Part shown: piece by piece, positions 49,371 through 62,413 of the stretch
How the letters are laid out: each line of letters opens with the position of its first letter
Numbering within the stretch: position 1 is the first letter of the stretch
Assembly (NCBI RefSeq): GCF_003473485.1
Contig: NC_053042.1
Span: 14,900,501 to 14,964,500, forward strand
DNA from: Medicago truncatula
Lineage: Eukaryota; Streptophyta; Magnoliopsida; Fabales; Fabaceae
Direction: 5' to 3'
Length of the DNA: 64,000 nucleotides
Position numbers and translations under genes: made by a program
The notes under the pieces: generated by a model
Database searches by the model: none
What the model was told of the DNA's origin: nothing
Seen by the model: the letters and a program-made list of their open reading frames with translations, nothing else

Positions 49371-51051
49371 TATTTAATATCTAAGCATATCATGTTCTAT
49401 TATTTATATAATTATTTTTAAGTGAACTTAATTTTGGGATCCTATTATTTTTATCAAATTCATGAATTTAATTTTTATCCATGATTTATTTTTATGATTT
49501 TCTGGGAAGTTTTAGAGCAATCTGATCAAGTAGTACGGAAACCAGATTTTTTTCTAAAACAGAAAATGAGAGTTATGATGATTAATATATATGGTCCTTA
49601 AAATGGTTATCCATGTTACGAATAGACTCAGAATTTGTGTTGATACAGTTTGAGTTATATAATCTGGACTAATTTTCCCCTGAAAAATGGCGTTTAGGGG
49701 TATTCGGATTCTATAATCCAAAAAAGTAAGGAACACGCCCTATTTCTTGAGGTTTTTGGATTATAAAATCCGAACCGGTGAAAAATTCATTTTTTTAATC
49801 CCATAACAAAGAAAAAACTCAATTTAGATTATAAAATTTGAAAATCACATGATCATTTTCATAAAAAATAAAAAATGGATGCGCGAAAAATAGGTAGAGA
49901 GGAAAAGGCAATAGTCTAACATTTTGTGTGTTGAACACTCCCCCATTGTCTTAAATCATAGTGTCCTTCACTACTCTAGGAAGGATCACTTTTGGAAAAT
50001 GCTTGCTGCACCAAACTTCTATCCCTTCAGCAATATCCTTTTGTGCTCACTGTGATTCTTGGATTGTTGATATTGATTCTTGTTTTACATGTCTAACAAT
50101 GTAACTGTTCCAGTCAAAGCACGCAGTAGGCACCATCAGATTAATTGTCTCTGATAATTATGATTCGATTTATTAAAATTTTATAACATTTTTAATTAAA
50201 ATAATATAAAAAAATAATTTTTTTAATAATTATAAAAAAAACAATTACACACGTGACATCCACGTCAGCATTGATTTGGTCAAAATTGGTCTGGGAGACC
50301 AAAACTGCAAAAGGGGGAGTACTTATGGAGCTGAATTGTATTTTATTTTGTTAGGGGGCCAAAACTGCTATTAAGCCTAAAATTTATAGTAGTAATAAAT
50401 ATGTAATATTACAACTTTAATTTTTTGTTTATATATTATAGTTTATTTTAGTGGTCAATTTAAATTTTTTCTGACTCGGTTAACCGGTGGAATATGAGTC
50501 AACTCTTTGTGAACCGAACAAACCTTCTTCACTTGTTTAATTTATTTGGGTCTTTCCACAATATTTTGGAGTTTCTTAAAGTCTTGAGAACATCTGCACG
50601 TTTTCCCTTATGGCATGATTTCTCCTCTTCTTCATGTCATATTTGTCCTCTTGCAAAACTTAATTAGAAGGTTATCTTATATCTTACATAATCACTTGTC
50701 TAAATCTACCTTTGAAGTATTGCATTGTGATATTGAATGGAGACCTATATGGACATTTCACATGACATGCAATACACTATAATTCAAAAGCAACATAATT
50801 AAAGCCTTAAAATTACTCAATAAAAAACAGTTTCATAAGAGGTTTACCATTACAAAACAGAAAAATGGTGGTCTTATTTTTATAGAAGCTAAAATGAGTA
50901 CACCAACTCATACAACAAAGCTACACCCAACAGAGCAATACATTGACACTTAACTATAATTTTATTCTCAAGATAAAACACTTATCATGTAATAGAAAAA
51001 GGGATGGAAAATCCTCTAAATCATTAGATAAAACCACCCATTTCCTATATC

Positions 51052-53816
51052 TTAAGATGACTTTGACATTACAATCTCCTTGCAAACTTGCCCCATTGTA
51101 GGGCGATCATGTGTTCTCTCACTTAAGCAATGAATTGCAATCCTTAAAATTGATAACACCTCATTCTTGATATCTTTAGTAGGATGCGGGAGGCGTTGAT
51201 CCAACTTATCAATCAATGACATAGCGTCGACTGTTACATATATACCACTTGAATGCAAAGCAGTTGATACAATGTCTCCAGGATGCTTTCCAAAAAGTAT
51301 TTCCAAGGTTAATATCCCAAAACTATACACATCACACTTCTCATTTACTTCCATTGTGTATGCAAGTTCTGTAACAAACACTAAGAGTTATCAATGTGAA
51401 AAATAGGGTTCCAAAACAAACAGGATATGTAGACAATTAATACAAAGAAAAGAAATTAACCTGGAGCAGCATATCCAAAGGTTCCTACAAAACAGGTCCA
51501 ATTGGAAGAATCGGGATTAAGAAACTTGGCTGTTCCGAAGTCTGAGACATGAGCCACATATTCCAAATCCAAAACAACATTCTTGCTGGATATATCACGA
51601 TGAACAATTGAAGGTGAGCAATTGTGATGCATATAGCATAAAGCATTAGCTACACCTTTAATGGCATTTACCCTCCTATTCCAATTCAACTTAATTGCTT
51701 GGTCATTGTCTTTCAAAATCTTGTCCACACTGCCTTTCTCCAAGAACTCATAAACCAAAAATGAGTGCAATGGATGTGAACAATACCCGTATAACTTCAC
51801 AATGTTTCGATGCCGGATTTCAGTTAAAGCTTGGATCTCACTTGCGAAAGCTTTCAGATTGGACGTCTCTCCATTTTGTAATGAATGGAGTTTCTTCACC
51901 GCTACAACTTGTCCTGTGGGGAACTCTGCTTTGTAAACACTTCCGTGTCCTCCTATCCCAATGAGATGCTTGTTGTCAAACTCTTCAGTTGCTTCAACAA
52001 TGTTCTCATACACCAATTTTCCATCAAAGCTCCATATTGCAAATAGATTTTCAGTTTGAAATTCTCCTGCAGTCTTGTATTCTTTTGTGCTTGAAGTTCG
52101 ACATAAAAGGCATGAGAGGCCATAAAGAAATAATGCTGACAATAGAGTGCCTAGAGTGATGGGTAAAACAACCACCAAAATGTGTTTAGTCTTATGACTA
52201 TGAAAGTTACCACCTAATGTTGAGCAAGGCTCTAAGCCAGAGTTACCACACAAGCCTTTGTTATTTCTTAATGCTTCAATTGGAGCATTTTTGAAGGCTG
52301 GAATGTTTGGAATTGGACCTTCAAATTGGTTGTATGATATATCAATAGTTGTTAAGCTTGACATCTCACCATAGGTCAAGGGAATGGTACCAGAAAAATT
52401 ATTATGTGAGAGATTCAATGTTTCTAAGCGATTTAACTCTCCAAGCATTGTTGGTATGGTTCCATTCAAAACATTCTCGCTAAGATCAAGATTTTCAATA
52501 ATTTTCAATTGTCCAAACTCAGCAGGAATGTCTCCTTCAAACTTATTTTGGCTCAAATTCAAGTCCAATAAATTAGGTAATCTTCCAAGTTGTTCTGGGA
52601 TGAAGCCACTGAAATTATTTGTTGCAAGCTCCAAGATAGTTATTTTATGCAATAATGCAATTTGTTCAGGAACTTCTCCTACAAGATGATTGCTACTTAT
52701 CAAGAGCTGGATCAATGAGGATAAGTTTCCTAGCTCCTTTGGAATTTCTCCTGTGAGTTGATTCGAGGAAAGGTCCAGTATAGTTAAATTGGTTGCTTCG
52801 GCCAATTCGGGTGGTATGCTTCCTGATATATTATTATTGAAAACTTTAAGGCTTGTGAGATTCTTGCACTTTCCCCAATTTGGAGAGAGATGACCATAAA
52901 AATTATTATCACTCAATTCCATATATTCCAAATTCGGATACACACCAAAGCTATCTGTTATATTTGCAGTCAGTTGGTTTTGTTGAAGTCTCACTCTCTT
53001 AAGGCTTGAGCAATTTTTTAAACTCTTTGGAACTAGACCAATGAACTGGTTATTACTAGTGGAGAAACGAGTTAACTTTCCACTAACACATATATTGTGA
53101 GGTAAATGACCTGTGAAATTATTATTGCATAACTGGAGAATTTCAAAATTAGTAAGCCTATTCATTTCAGTTGGAATATTTCCAGTGAGAGCATTTGAAA
53201 TAAGAGATAACTTAGTGAGTTTTGTCAAATTTCCAATAGTGGAAGGAATATGTCCGCAGAGTTTATTATCATCAAGAAGAATAGAAGTCAATTTGATCAA
53301 ATTACCAATGGATGATGGGATTGGCCCAGAGAGGTTGTTTCCTGACAATTGGATTGTGGTAAGGGAATTGAGCTTTCCAACTTCACTGGGAATGTTACCA
53401 GAGAGTCTATTAAGTGATAAATCAAGAGTTTCCAGATTTGACATCACCCCAATATGGTGAGGAACAACTCCGTAAAAGGAATTGTTTTTTAAAACTAAGA
53501 TGCGGATTTTTGGAAGTGATGAGAAATTGAGACTTTGAAGCATACCTTTTAGGCCAATATTGGTGAGATTTAACTTGCAGATAGATTTTGAGTCATCACA
53601 ACATGTGATTCCTTCCCAACTACTACAAGGATCGTTACCGATCCATGAAGAGAGCAATGCCCTACTATGGTTGTCAAAGCTTGCTTTCCACTTCAATAGA
53701 ACATCTACTTCGCTGCCTTGGATTTTTGTTGTGGCATGAGGTGATGTGGCTATTACAAACACATAGAAGAACAGACGAACACACAACAATGGTAAGGGCT
53801 TCATCTTCTGAAACAT
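51052..53816 (-). CDS. MIK2-like LRR receptor kinase Y, copy 3
   Basis: Intact third copy: exon 1 53816-51461, exon 2 51368-51052, predicted 890 residues and identical to Y copies 1 and 2. Same domain order: signal peptide, 18 LRRs, transmembrane helix, RD kinase. Start supported by the TATA box at 53887-53894. Confidence 0.92.
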
Positions 53817-56283
53817 TTTGGAAATTTGGACACAAAGAAAGTTACGTATTAGACTAAGAGACTTGTTGTTATAATGCCATGGGAGATATTTATACACAAA
53901 ATACAAGTCTTCCATCGGCCTGATTAAAGTCTTCCATGTTGAACTTCCATGAATAAGTGACGTTCCCTTCCCAAAAAAAAAAATTAATAAGTGACATTGA
54001 CAATGGTGACTTATAAACTTCAAAAATGGTGACTTTTAATGCCGTAAGAAAGATTGTTTGAATGTGAAGCAAGTTAGGTGACGGTCTTTGCACTAGAGTC
54101 TTGTTTTGGGGTTAGTATCTGTCAAAGGACCGATAAAGACCTGTTTGGTCACCACTCCAGATTATTTTGGTTTGGACACACTCATAATAACTCATAAGAG
54201 AAAAAGATAAAATCAAATTGAATTAAATAATTAATTGATCTATCAATACTTTCCCGGGATTATCCTAGTGGAAATTTTATTCCTAGAAAAGTTTGACAAA
54301 AGTGTTTGGATATTGATTTGAATTCTGAGGAACTATATTTTAAGGAAATGGTGTAATTATTAAAATACCCCTTGAGTGTGTTTGGATGAGGGAATGTTTT
54401 GAGGGAATATAATGTTTTGAGGAAATTCAAATATTTTGGGGTGAATTCCATTGTTTGGATAATAATTTGAAGCATTTTCAAAATGATGGAAATTTATGAA
54501 GTATTTTGTTCAAGTTAAATTTAGAGAATTTCAAATGACACCTAAAAGTTAAGAATTTCAAATTTCTTCATTGTTGTTATTTTTCATATTTTGCATTTTA
54601 GTCCTCAATTTTTCCAAAAATTTCAAATTGACCCCAATAAATTTCCAAAAAATTGCAAATTGGTCCCTCAAAATTTTCAAAAATTATAATTTGACCCCTT
54701 AAGTTTTTGAAATTTGTAAATTGACCCCTAATTTCAATTTTCAAATTTGGCCCTCTAAAAATTAAAATTTATAAAAGTTGCCCAAAAATGATGACAATAA
54801 ATTTTTTTATTACTCCATCCAAACAATAATATTTAAGAATGAAAGCAATTTAATTGAATCATTTGAATAACCTAGAATTCTAAATTCTTCAAAAAATTTC
54901 AAATACTCCATCCAAACACACTCTTATAGTAGGTGGACACAAATGATGGGTGGCCCGATAGCGGAAACCTGATAGCAGGTGGCCCAGTGGATCTTGGAGA
55001 GGATCTGATACCATATTAGAAATTGTGGTTGTGCCTAACACAACCCCACAAAACTGGCTTGTGAGGTGAGGATTGCCCCCCACTTATTAACACATTGTCA
55101 GGCCATCAGCTATCCGATGTGGGACTCTTAAGAAGACCGCGGGAAGACAGAGAAGAAGTATGGAGCTGACAGAACTAACCCACTCAAAGATTATTCAACG
55201 CCAGCAACCAAAGGATCTCAGGTCTTGAAGGATAAGTGGCGAGTTTATTGGGGATTGAACCTTTGAAAAAGCAACAATTTGAGTTTTGAGGTTGTGATGA
55301 TAGCTCAACTTACCTTGTATTTGGTATATTTTTGAGTCACTTTAATAAGCATTTAAAGACAATATAAATGAGTTTTAGATAAGTTGATCATGGTTTAAGA
55401 GAACTTTTGCATTTTTTTTTATTTTAATTCGTTGTAATTTTGTTTCTTCCCTAACCAAACAACTCCATAGGTGTTTTAACTCATTTTATCAATATGTTAT
55501 ATAAGCCGGAAAACAAGACATCTCATGAAATCTATGGAACACAAAGAATGAAGATCAACGAGGTTTTGGAAGGCTTTGAAGACAATACAAGTTGGGGGAA
55601 CAAAGGAAGAAGAAGTTACTGGGTGTTTTTAGTTTTTATTTTTTTAAAATAAAAACAATCCATGTGGCATCAATATCATCAAAATAGTCCACATGACAGC
55701 GTTGTGTAGACTGCCACGTGAAATTTTGTTAGTAAAATGTTAGTTGACCTAACTTTAGAGACTAAAATCGTTATGAAAGATTTTGGAGGGATGAAAACAT
55801 GTGATTTTTTTATAGGAACAAAAACCAAAATTTGCTAACTTTTTATAAACAATAAACTTATTTAACCCTTGAGGATTTTTTTTTTCCTCTACTCCCCTCT
55901 CTCCAAAGCCCTCCACACCCATCCAAATTCCCAAAGAGACCCTTAAAGCATTTGAGTGAAGGACTGCACTAAATTCAAAGGCTTTCACTTTTCCTTTTTG
56001 TAAAAACAAAATAAAATTCACCTTATTATGGTTCACGTCCACAAGTTTCATACTAAGGAGTACACCATTTCTAGCACAAGATATCAAGGATCACTAAACA
56101 ATTATAGAACGAAATATACAGACTGTATATTTCATTCACCTATAAACACAATTCTATAGTTCAAAGCAAGAATTATTTTGATATGCAAAGCTGCATATAA
56201 GTTACCTTACCTAACAAATACTTGTGACACGAAATGGATTATTTTCTCTTGGGTGGAGGGAAATATGTTGGAATAACATTAAC
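53817..56283. other. Intergenic region Y3-D3
   Basis: Counterpart of 6241-8707, with the MITE-like element at 54375-54923, the dispersed repeat near 54991-55136 and the 3' flank of D. No gene seen. Confidence 0.55.
53887..53894 (-). promoter_or_regulatory. TATA box of Y copy 3
   Basis: TATAAATA 71 bp before the ATG at 53816. Confidence 0.65.
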
Positions 56284-57570
56284 TTACTTTACAAGACCTA
56301 AATTGAGGATACCCCATGAAGTATTTGGCCAAGATTTCTCTTTTGCCTTCATTAACAAAACTCTAGTCCATGCAATCCAACCTTCCCAAGAAATCCTTTT
56401 ATCCCAATGACATCCCCATTCAAGCAAAAGAGTCAATCCTCTCTCAGCTTCTTTCTCACCCTCTTCAAATCTACCCTTTGTCAAATAAACTTGACTCAAC
56501 ACCACATATGGCTCTCCCACAAAAGGGTTTTTCTCAATACTCTTCACCAACAACTCCTCAATCTTCTCCAACCCTTCTTCACAAATCATAGCTTCCCAAT
56601 ACAAATCCCTTGCAACAATTTGATCCCTTGCATCCAAAACCTTGGTACATTTAGCGAAAACCGGTGGCAAAACCAACTCAATATGTTCATCTCTCTCATA
56701 ATCAACACCATTAACTCCTTTTACTCCCAACATTTTCTTCTTTTCTTCCAAGAATATCTCTTCCTCTCTCAGAATCAAATTGTAAACAGCTCCCATCCTC
56801 GAAATAGAATTCAACCACAAACCCGGCTTACCATTTCCCGGCCAAACAGCACCAAAATTGTTCCCTTTAAACTCAAGCCTACCATCAAAGTTCTCAAACA
56901 ACATATCTTGAAAACCAAAAAGCTGATCACAAAAATCAGCCATAGTCATCATAACAAAAACCGCGACAACCCTCCTCGAAAGCTTCACATCTTCACCTGT
57001 ACGAATATGCTTCACTTTTATCCCATCAGCAGGAACAAGACCTTGCAATTTCTTCCTCCAACTTTCATCCTTATTAAATATCCCCTTCTCCTTTGCATTC
57101 CTCAAAGACAATTCTGATTTTTCAAGATCATGACAAAGCTCCTTATCAGAGTAGTGAAAAAGTAGATCATCATGAATAAGAGATTGTCTAGGAACAACAC
57201 AAAACAAATGAATCAGACGCTCAGCTTCTACGCCAACATGTCCACGAACAACTTCGCGAGAGGTTGAAGGATCAAAGATAGCAAGATTAACATAGGAATT
57301 GGAGTATGCTGAGTGGAATAGGCCACAAAGAGACACGGAGTATGGAGATTTCCAAAGATGGAGAATGCGGAAAATATCAATAAGGTGTTCAAGGAAAGTT
57401 CCATGTTTGTGCCAACATTCAGATGCACCAACAGAACGGAGGATTGTGATTAGGGAAGGGAGTTTGGGATCGATGGAAATGAGCTCGTTACGAAGGAAGG
57501 GTTTAGCTGAGGTTAAGAGGGTTTCGAGGTATTCACTTGAACTTGATGAATAAGAAGAAGAATTTGACAT
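56284..57570 (-). CDS. Gene D, HD-like/TPR-like plant protein, copy 3 (intact)
   Basis: Intronless, 428 residues, identical to copy 1. It retains the GGG run that is short in copy 2, so the frame is open from MSNSSS to the stop. His-rich N-terminal block (H54, H56, H62, H86, HDD 133-135) and TPR-like C-terminal third. No membrane segment. It is the last intact gene of the array, about 3 kb from the right breakpoint. Function unknown; the domain assignment is from remembered family features, not a search. Confidence 0.88.
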   Translation of the reverse strand: MSNSSSYSSSSSEYLETLLTSAKPFLRNELISIDPKLPSLITILRSVGASECWHKHGTFLEHLIDIFRILHLWKSPYSVSLCGLFHSAYSNSYVNLAIFDPSTSREVVRGHVGVEAERLIHLFCVVPRQSLIHDDLLFHYSDKELCHDLEKSELSLRNAKEKGIFNKDESWRKKLQGLVPADGIKVKHIRTGEDVKLSRRVVAVFVMMTMADFCDQLFGFQDMLFENFDGRLEFKGNNFGAVWPGNGKPGLWLNSISRMGAVYNLILREEEIFLEEKKKMLGVKGVNGVDYERDEHIELVLPPVFAKCTKVLDARDQIVARDLYWEAMICEEGLEKIEELLVKSIEKNPFVGEPYVVLSQVYLTKGRFEEGEKEAERGLTLLLEWGCHWDKRISWEGWIAWTRVLLMKAKEKSWPNTSWGILNLGLVK

Positions 57571-58311
57571 GGTTATTAATTCGTTAACGAGTTGGTGAAT
57601 GATTTTGGAAGACTACTATTTAACGAGAAACAACGAGGATTGGTCTAGCAGAAGGAGTTAGACTCTTAAAACATGGCGATCTAAGGATTAAAACATGGTT
57701 GAAGTGTTCAAATTTGAGACGTCTAAATAGAATTACCAGGAACCTATGAGAAACAAACAAAAGAAAATTATGTGAAACAAAATGTGGTTGGTGCCGTGTT
57801 GTTGTTGTTGTGTTGTTGAGAAACAATCCAAGTGGGTAATGATGAGGCACTGAAAATGAAAGTGATAGAGACAAGTGATTCATAATATAGAGAGATTGAG
57901 ACGTTGCCTAGATTCTTATGCAGTCACATTCAGTGTGTTTGTTTGTTAAACTGATAAGATCAAACAATTTATCTGGCTACGGATAGTTTCTTAACGCTGA
58001 TTTTGTGCAGTCACATTCAGTGTGTTTGTTTGTTTGTTAAACTGCATTGTATTTTTATGACTTTTTCTTTATGTCATGACTCAATTTATTTTGTTTTGAT
58101 TTTAGTTTTCTTTACTGTTGGTACTAAAGAGAGCCTAGAAGGACAGTAAAACTAGGTAAATGTAACACAACCTCGACTGTAACGTAATCAAGTCAAGGTT
58201 GTGAAGTTCAAAGAGAGTCTCCGTAGAAAAGAAAGAAGATCCAATATCCGACTTAAAGACCGATTGATTCGAAGGGTTCAATTTTATTGTCCATTTGCGG
58301 AGCTCTATTTA

Positions 58312-59339
58312 GGATCCGTTTGGTTCGAGAGTTTTGGAGGGGAGGGGAGGGAAGGGGAGGGGAGATTTTTAATTTGAAGTGTTTGGTTCAATTTTTAGAA
58401 GGGAAGGGAAGGGGAGGGGAGGGGAGCAAATCTCTTTAAAATTTTATTGCATTGCCATAATTATCCTTAAATTAATTTCAAATCTCAATATTAACCTTGT
58501 AACAACTTTTATTATTATTAGATTATATTATTTTTGTAACAATCTTATTATTATTATTAGGTTATCTTATTCTTGTAACAATTATTATTATTATTATTTT
58601 GTTATATTTTCCTTGTAACAATTTTTATTATTATATAATCTACCACTCTTATTTGTTAGACATACTTAGAATGATTCTTCAATGTCCACCCAAAGCACGC
58701 AAAGCAGTCATAATGGAAACTGTCTTTGGTTCTTCTGATTAATCATACTATGATGGTGTTATGATGTTTATGAGTTTTTTTAGGGAGACTGTTTTGTTAT
58801 GATGTTTATCATTATTTTTTTTAAGGAGAAATAGTTAACAGTAGTCATAGTCACTTTCATGTGTCTTATTTGTTCATATGCAACAAATTTCATTTATCTT
58901 ACAATTGTTAATTAATAAGCACTATCCATGATTTTGAAAATTCTTATGTCATATATTTAAGAGCTATGCTATTTTTTACGAAAGTAATTGGAAAAAAATG
59001 CAAGGATTACAAAGAATTGCTCTTATAAAAAAAATATTACAAAGAATTGCTCCGATAAAAAAAGCCAAAAAAAAAAACAATATGATGCTTGGAGCAAAAT
59101 ACATGAGCCAGTTTAAGATAAAATAGCGGCTTAGATGTGTGCTTGTCTTTGTCAGTTTCTGAAATCGTAAAAACAAACAGTTTCTTTTATTTAATTAAGT
59201 TTAAGGGTAAAACGGTAAAATACTGTTAAAATCTCTCCCCTCCCCTTGTGAACCAAACACACTTTTAATTAAAAATATCTCTCCTCCACTCCCCTCCGTA
59301 AAAATCCCTCCCCTCCTAATTCTCGAACCAAACGGACCC
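58312..59339. mobile_element. Tourist-like MITE, 1028 bp (unit copy 3)
   Basis: Third copy, same length and TTA flanks. Confidence 0.8.
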
Positions 59340-59985
59340 TTAAAATCAAGGTAAAGCTTTCTTCCAAATAATCCATTAAAATTGGCATCGAAGAAATCAA
59401 ACGCTTTAAGAAAAACACACTCCAAACTTTCAAACGAACACCATTAGAAAAACTCATAACATTTAACACAAAAGTTACCATCACACCTCATAAGCATGAT
59501 GTTTCCATGGCCGAGAGATTCACGATCAGCAAGGCCTTACTTTAGGCCTTCTAAAAAAAAAAAAATTATCTAAAGCATTTTACACCTCTTTAAAATACAA
59601 TAGTTCACTATTATTAAAAACTAAGTTGCAAATATACAAGTTCGTCAACAAAAAAAAAAAAGAGTTGCAAATATACACAAGAAGATTTGTAACATCTTGC
59701 ATTTTAATCCCAGATATTACTTAAATTTTATTTATTTATTTTTTACAAAATATGACTATTTTTTTTATATGAAAACAAATTTACTACATGGTAATTTATT
59801 TTTCACTAGAAATTTTATTTTGTTAAATAACCATTTAAATTGTAAATGAAAATCATCTAACTTACATTTTAGTTAAAATAATTGATTTTCTTTTACAACA
59901 TAATTTTATAAAAAAAATATATTCATTGTTGCGGAAGTATAAAATTTAGGCAAAATTATTGAAATTCAAATTAATTAAAACTTAA

Positions 59986-60453
59986 ATATATATTTATTTT
60001 ACTCTACAAGCCGGCCCTAGTTTTCTCTCTCTAGGTTTTCTCTTCTAGATTTTCCATCGAGCGGTGGTTTTGTGTCAATTCTTGACCTGAAATCACTCAT
60101 CTTCATCTTTTTCTCTATATTTCAATCTAAATAAGTGATTTTCACATAGATCTAGGTTTTTTCTTTGTGATTTCATCATCTAAGTGTGGTGGTTTGTTGT
60201 TCGTCGTCTTGTGCGACGCTGTTTGATTCCCGTCTTCTTGCGGTGTTCATCTGATTTATTTTGAAGATCGATTATTCAATCAAAGATTTGGGCGTCAACG
60301 TTGCAGATCCGGAGGCCATGAGTATTCCGATCATTTTAATTTTATCATATATTTTTGTAGGCATTATGCCGTTATACGCTATTAACTTAGCGGTATTGAA
60401 TGATGTAATCTCTCTATTTGAACGAATGAATATCATTTTGTTTTTGTCAAAAA
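59986..60453 (+). mobile_element. Retroposon I, 468 bp (unit copy 3)
   Basis: Same insertion with target duplications at 59969-59985 and 60454-60470. It ends about 100 bp before the right edge of the array. Confidence 0.75.
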
Positions 60454-60752
60454 AATTAATTAAAACTTAACAACATTTTGATTAGTTTCTAGCGGAGGAA
60501 AACTCACTTCCACGTTTCTAGTTTGGAACAAAGGATAATGCTAAGCACAACGACAAGAATCATCCCGAATTCTTCAAGAATGCAGTTTATTTGCTAAATT
60601 AGAGAAACTGTTTTGCTATTCCTCTTTTTATTCTATACGTTTGTGGTTCGTGAATATCCACAAAAAATAATTTCGCTGTATATAGCAGTGCCCTGCAACA
60701 AATTAACCTAAGAGCAATGCTTAATGTCACCGATATATTATCGCAGAAAACT

Positions 60753-60804
60753 CACGAATGACATTCTTTTCTTCTTTTTTAAGAAACAACACGAATGACA
60801 TTCT
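60753..60804. repeat. Short T-rich scar between 15-bp direct repeats
   Basis: CACGAATGACATTCT occurs at 60753-60767 and 60790-60804, around a 22-base insert that is A-rich on the minus strand (TTCTTAAAAAAGAAGAAA). Same form as the scars in the tandem unit, but in unique flank. Confidence 0.45.
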
Positions 60805-61960
60805 CGATCACTAGATACAACAAAATGGTCCATTCAATTCAATGTTAAAATGGGAAAAATACTTGAGTGACAATAAAAAAATGGTCTATTGTGAAAAAAT
60901 AACGATAAAAATGGATTCTAAGCTTAATATGCATCCTGTTTGGCCAACAAAGAGTGGGCGGAGAAAAGCTTTAAGATAGCCTACTGTGGTGCTAGCACAG
61001 GGGAAGAAAATCAAAGTGGACAGTCGTAACTGTGGGACAGCCTTACTTTGGGGTTGATTATAATTATGTTTTGAGAATTAAAACTATACAATGGTAAGCT
61101 TCGTGATTTATTCGTGAATTATTTGGTCCCGATAAATAGTAGCACTTGATAAATATTTGGCAAGTGTATCAAAAACTATCGAAGAAGTAATAATATTAAA
61201 TTAGTATCCACGAGTACTATTGTTAATTAATAAAAAAGTGCAGTAAAAGTTGGTTTTAGAAATTTAATTTGGAGAATGATTAAGCTTACTGAATCCTCTG
61301 ATGCTTGCTTTGCACCTCTTTCCTATCATTGTTTCCCTACTCTAATGATAGATTACAAAGTAGTTCAAATCAATCGTTTGACTTGGAACTCTCTCCTAAA
61401 GTCACAATCTCTTAAATGAGTTCGAAATATTTGGAGGTTTTAGTATTCCGTTAATCTCTAAATCATAATTTAACAATTATCCATCACTAGCTTAACAAGT
61501 TAAGTTAATCAAGTTACCTAGGTCTGATTCAAAAGTTATGGCTAGTAATCATTCAAAGTCTATAATCGATTCATATATTCAATAAGTTAGGGCTAGTAGT
61601 CAATCGTAAAAATAAAAAGCATTACATAAAAACTAACTGAAAATAGCTAACTTTAAAACACCATATAACATGTCATCAACACTCTTAACTAAAACTTTCA
61701 ATTAAGTCTTAAAGCTACAAATTCAAGAAAAACCCAAAATTTTGTCCCCCGATTAGGGCAATCATTTCATCATTCTTGATTCACATCTCGAAACACGTCA
61801 ATACCTGTAAGTGTAGGTGAGGTCTAACATGAGGGAGTGAATAGGTCCCTCATGACATGAGGGAGCAAAAGATGCTTTATTTTTACCTTAGGATCAAAGC
61901 AATGGGTTGGATCTAATCCACATCAGCAAGAGATGACCTACACCTCTCCACACTCTAACA

Positions 61961-62222
61961 AATTCAACCCAAACTCATATTTCCTCCAAAAACGATAACG
62001 ATAGATCTGCACAATCCTATTACAATTTCGTTCTCCACTCCGGCGATAAAAACCCTGGCTCCCATGCTCACCATCGCCGGCCACCGTTAACAAGAAATTC
62101 AACCCAAACTCATATCTCCTCCAAAAACGATAGATCTGCACAGATCGTATTACAATTTCCTGTCTCCACTCCGGCAATAAAAACCTTGGCTCCCATGCTC
62201 ACCATCGACAGCCACCGTTAAC
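61961..62222. repeat. Two-copy tandem repeat, period 135 bp
   Basis: AATTCAACCCAAACTCATAT begins at 61961 and again at 62096. Both copies continue through TCTCCACTCCGGC and CTCCCATGCTCACCATCG to CACCGTTAAC, with small indels. It lies in pyrimidine-rich DNA upstream of the GRF gene, probably in or near its transcribed leader. Confidence 0.8.
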
Positions 62223-62413
62223 GGCGGCGATCCTTTCAAAAACAACGAGAACACGTCCACAGCCATATCACAAAAGCTCGCCTGAGGTTTCTCTTCTCAG
62301 TTGTCACCGTCGTTTCGTCGGTCATAGTCGCCGGCAAATTTTTTCATTGGAGTCGATCTACACCGCTGGAGAAGATACAACTTCGTACATACAAATTTAC
62401 ACATTCCTTTAAG

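Larger units (their letters stand above)
48322..51051. other. Intergenic region X3-Y3
   Basis: Counterpart of 745-3475 and 24552-27282, with the Mutator MITE at 48961-49370. No additional gene seen. Confidence 0.6.
36785..60556. repeat. Tandem unit copy 3 (complete, 23,772 bp)
   Basis: Complete tandem unit with intact X, Y and D. It is 34 bp shorter than copy 2, almost exactly the loss of 17 TA units in the dinucleotide tract near 40691. Similarity to the other copies ends at about 60556-60562, where the array meets unique right-flank sequence. Confidence 0.93.

Noticed and set aside
1-60556. Interpretation as a novel multi-gene defence system
   Set aside because: The genes are ordinary plant receptor kinases plus one conserved plant protein. 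The unusual point is the amplification; linkage alone does not show a joint system.
61938-62177. 79-codon minus-strand frame with an internal repeat
   Set aside because: It is produced by the 135-bp tandem duplication; the region looks like a plus-strand leader.
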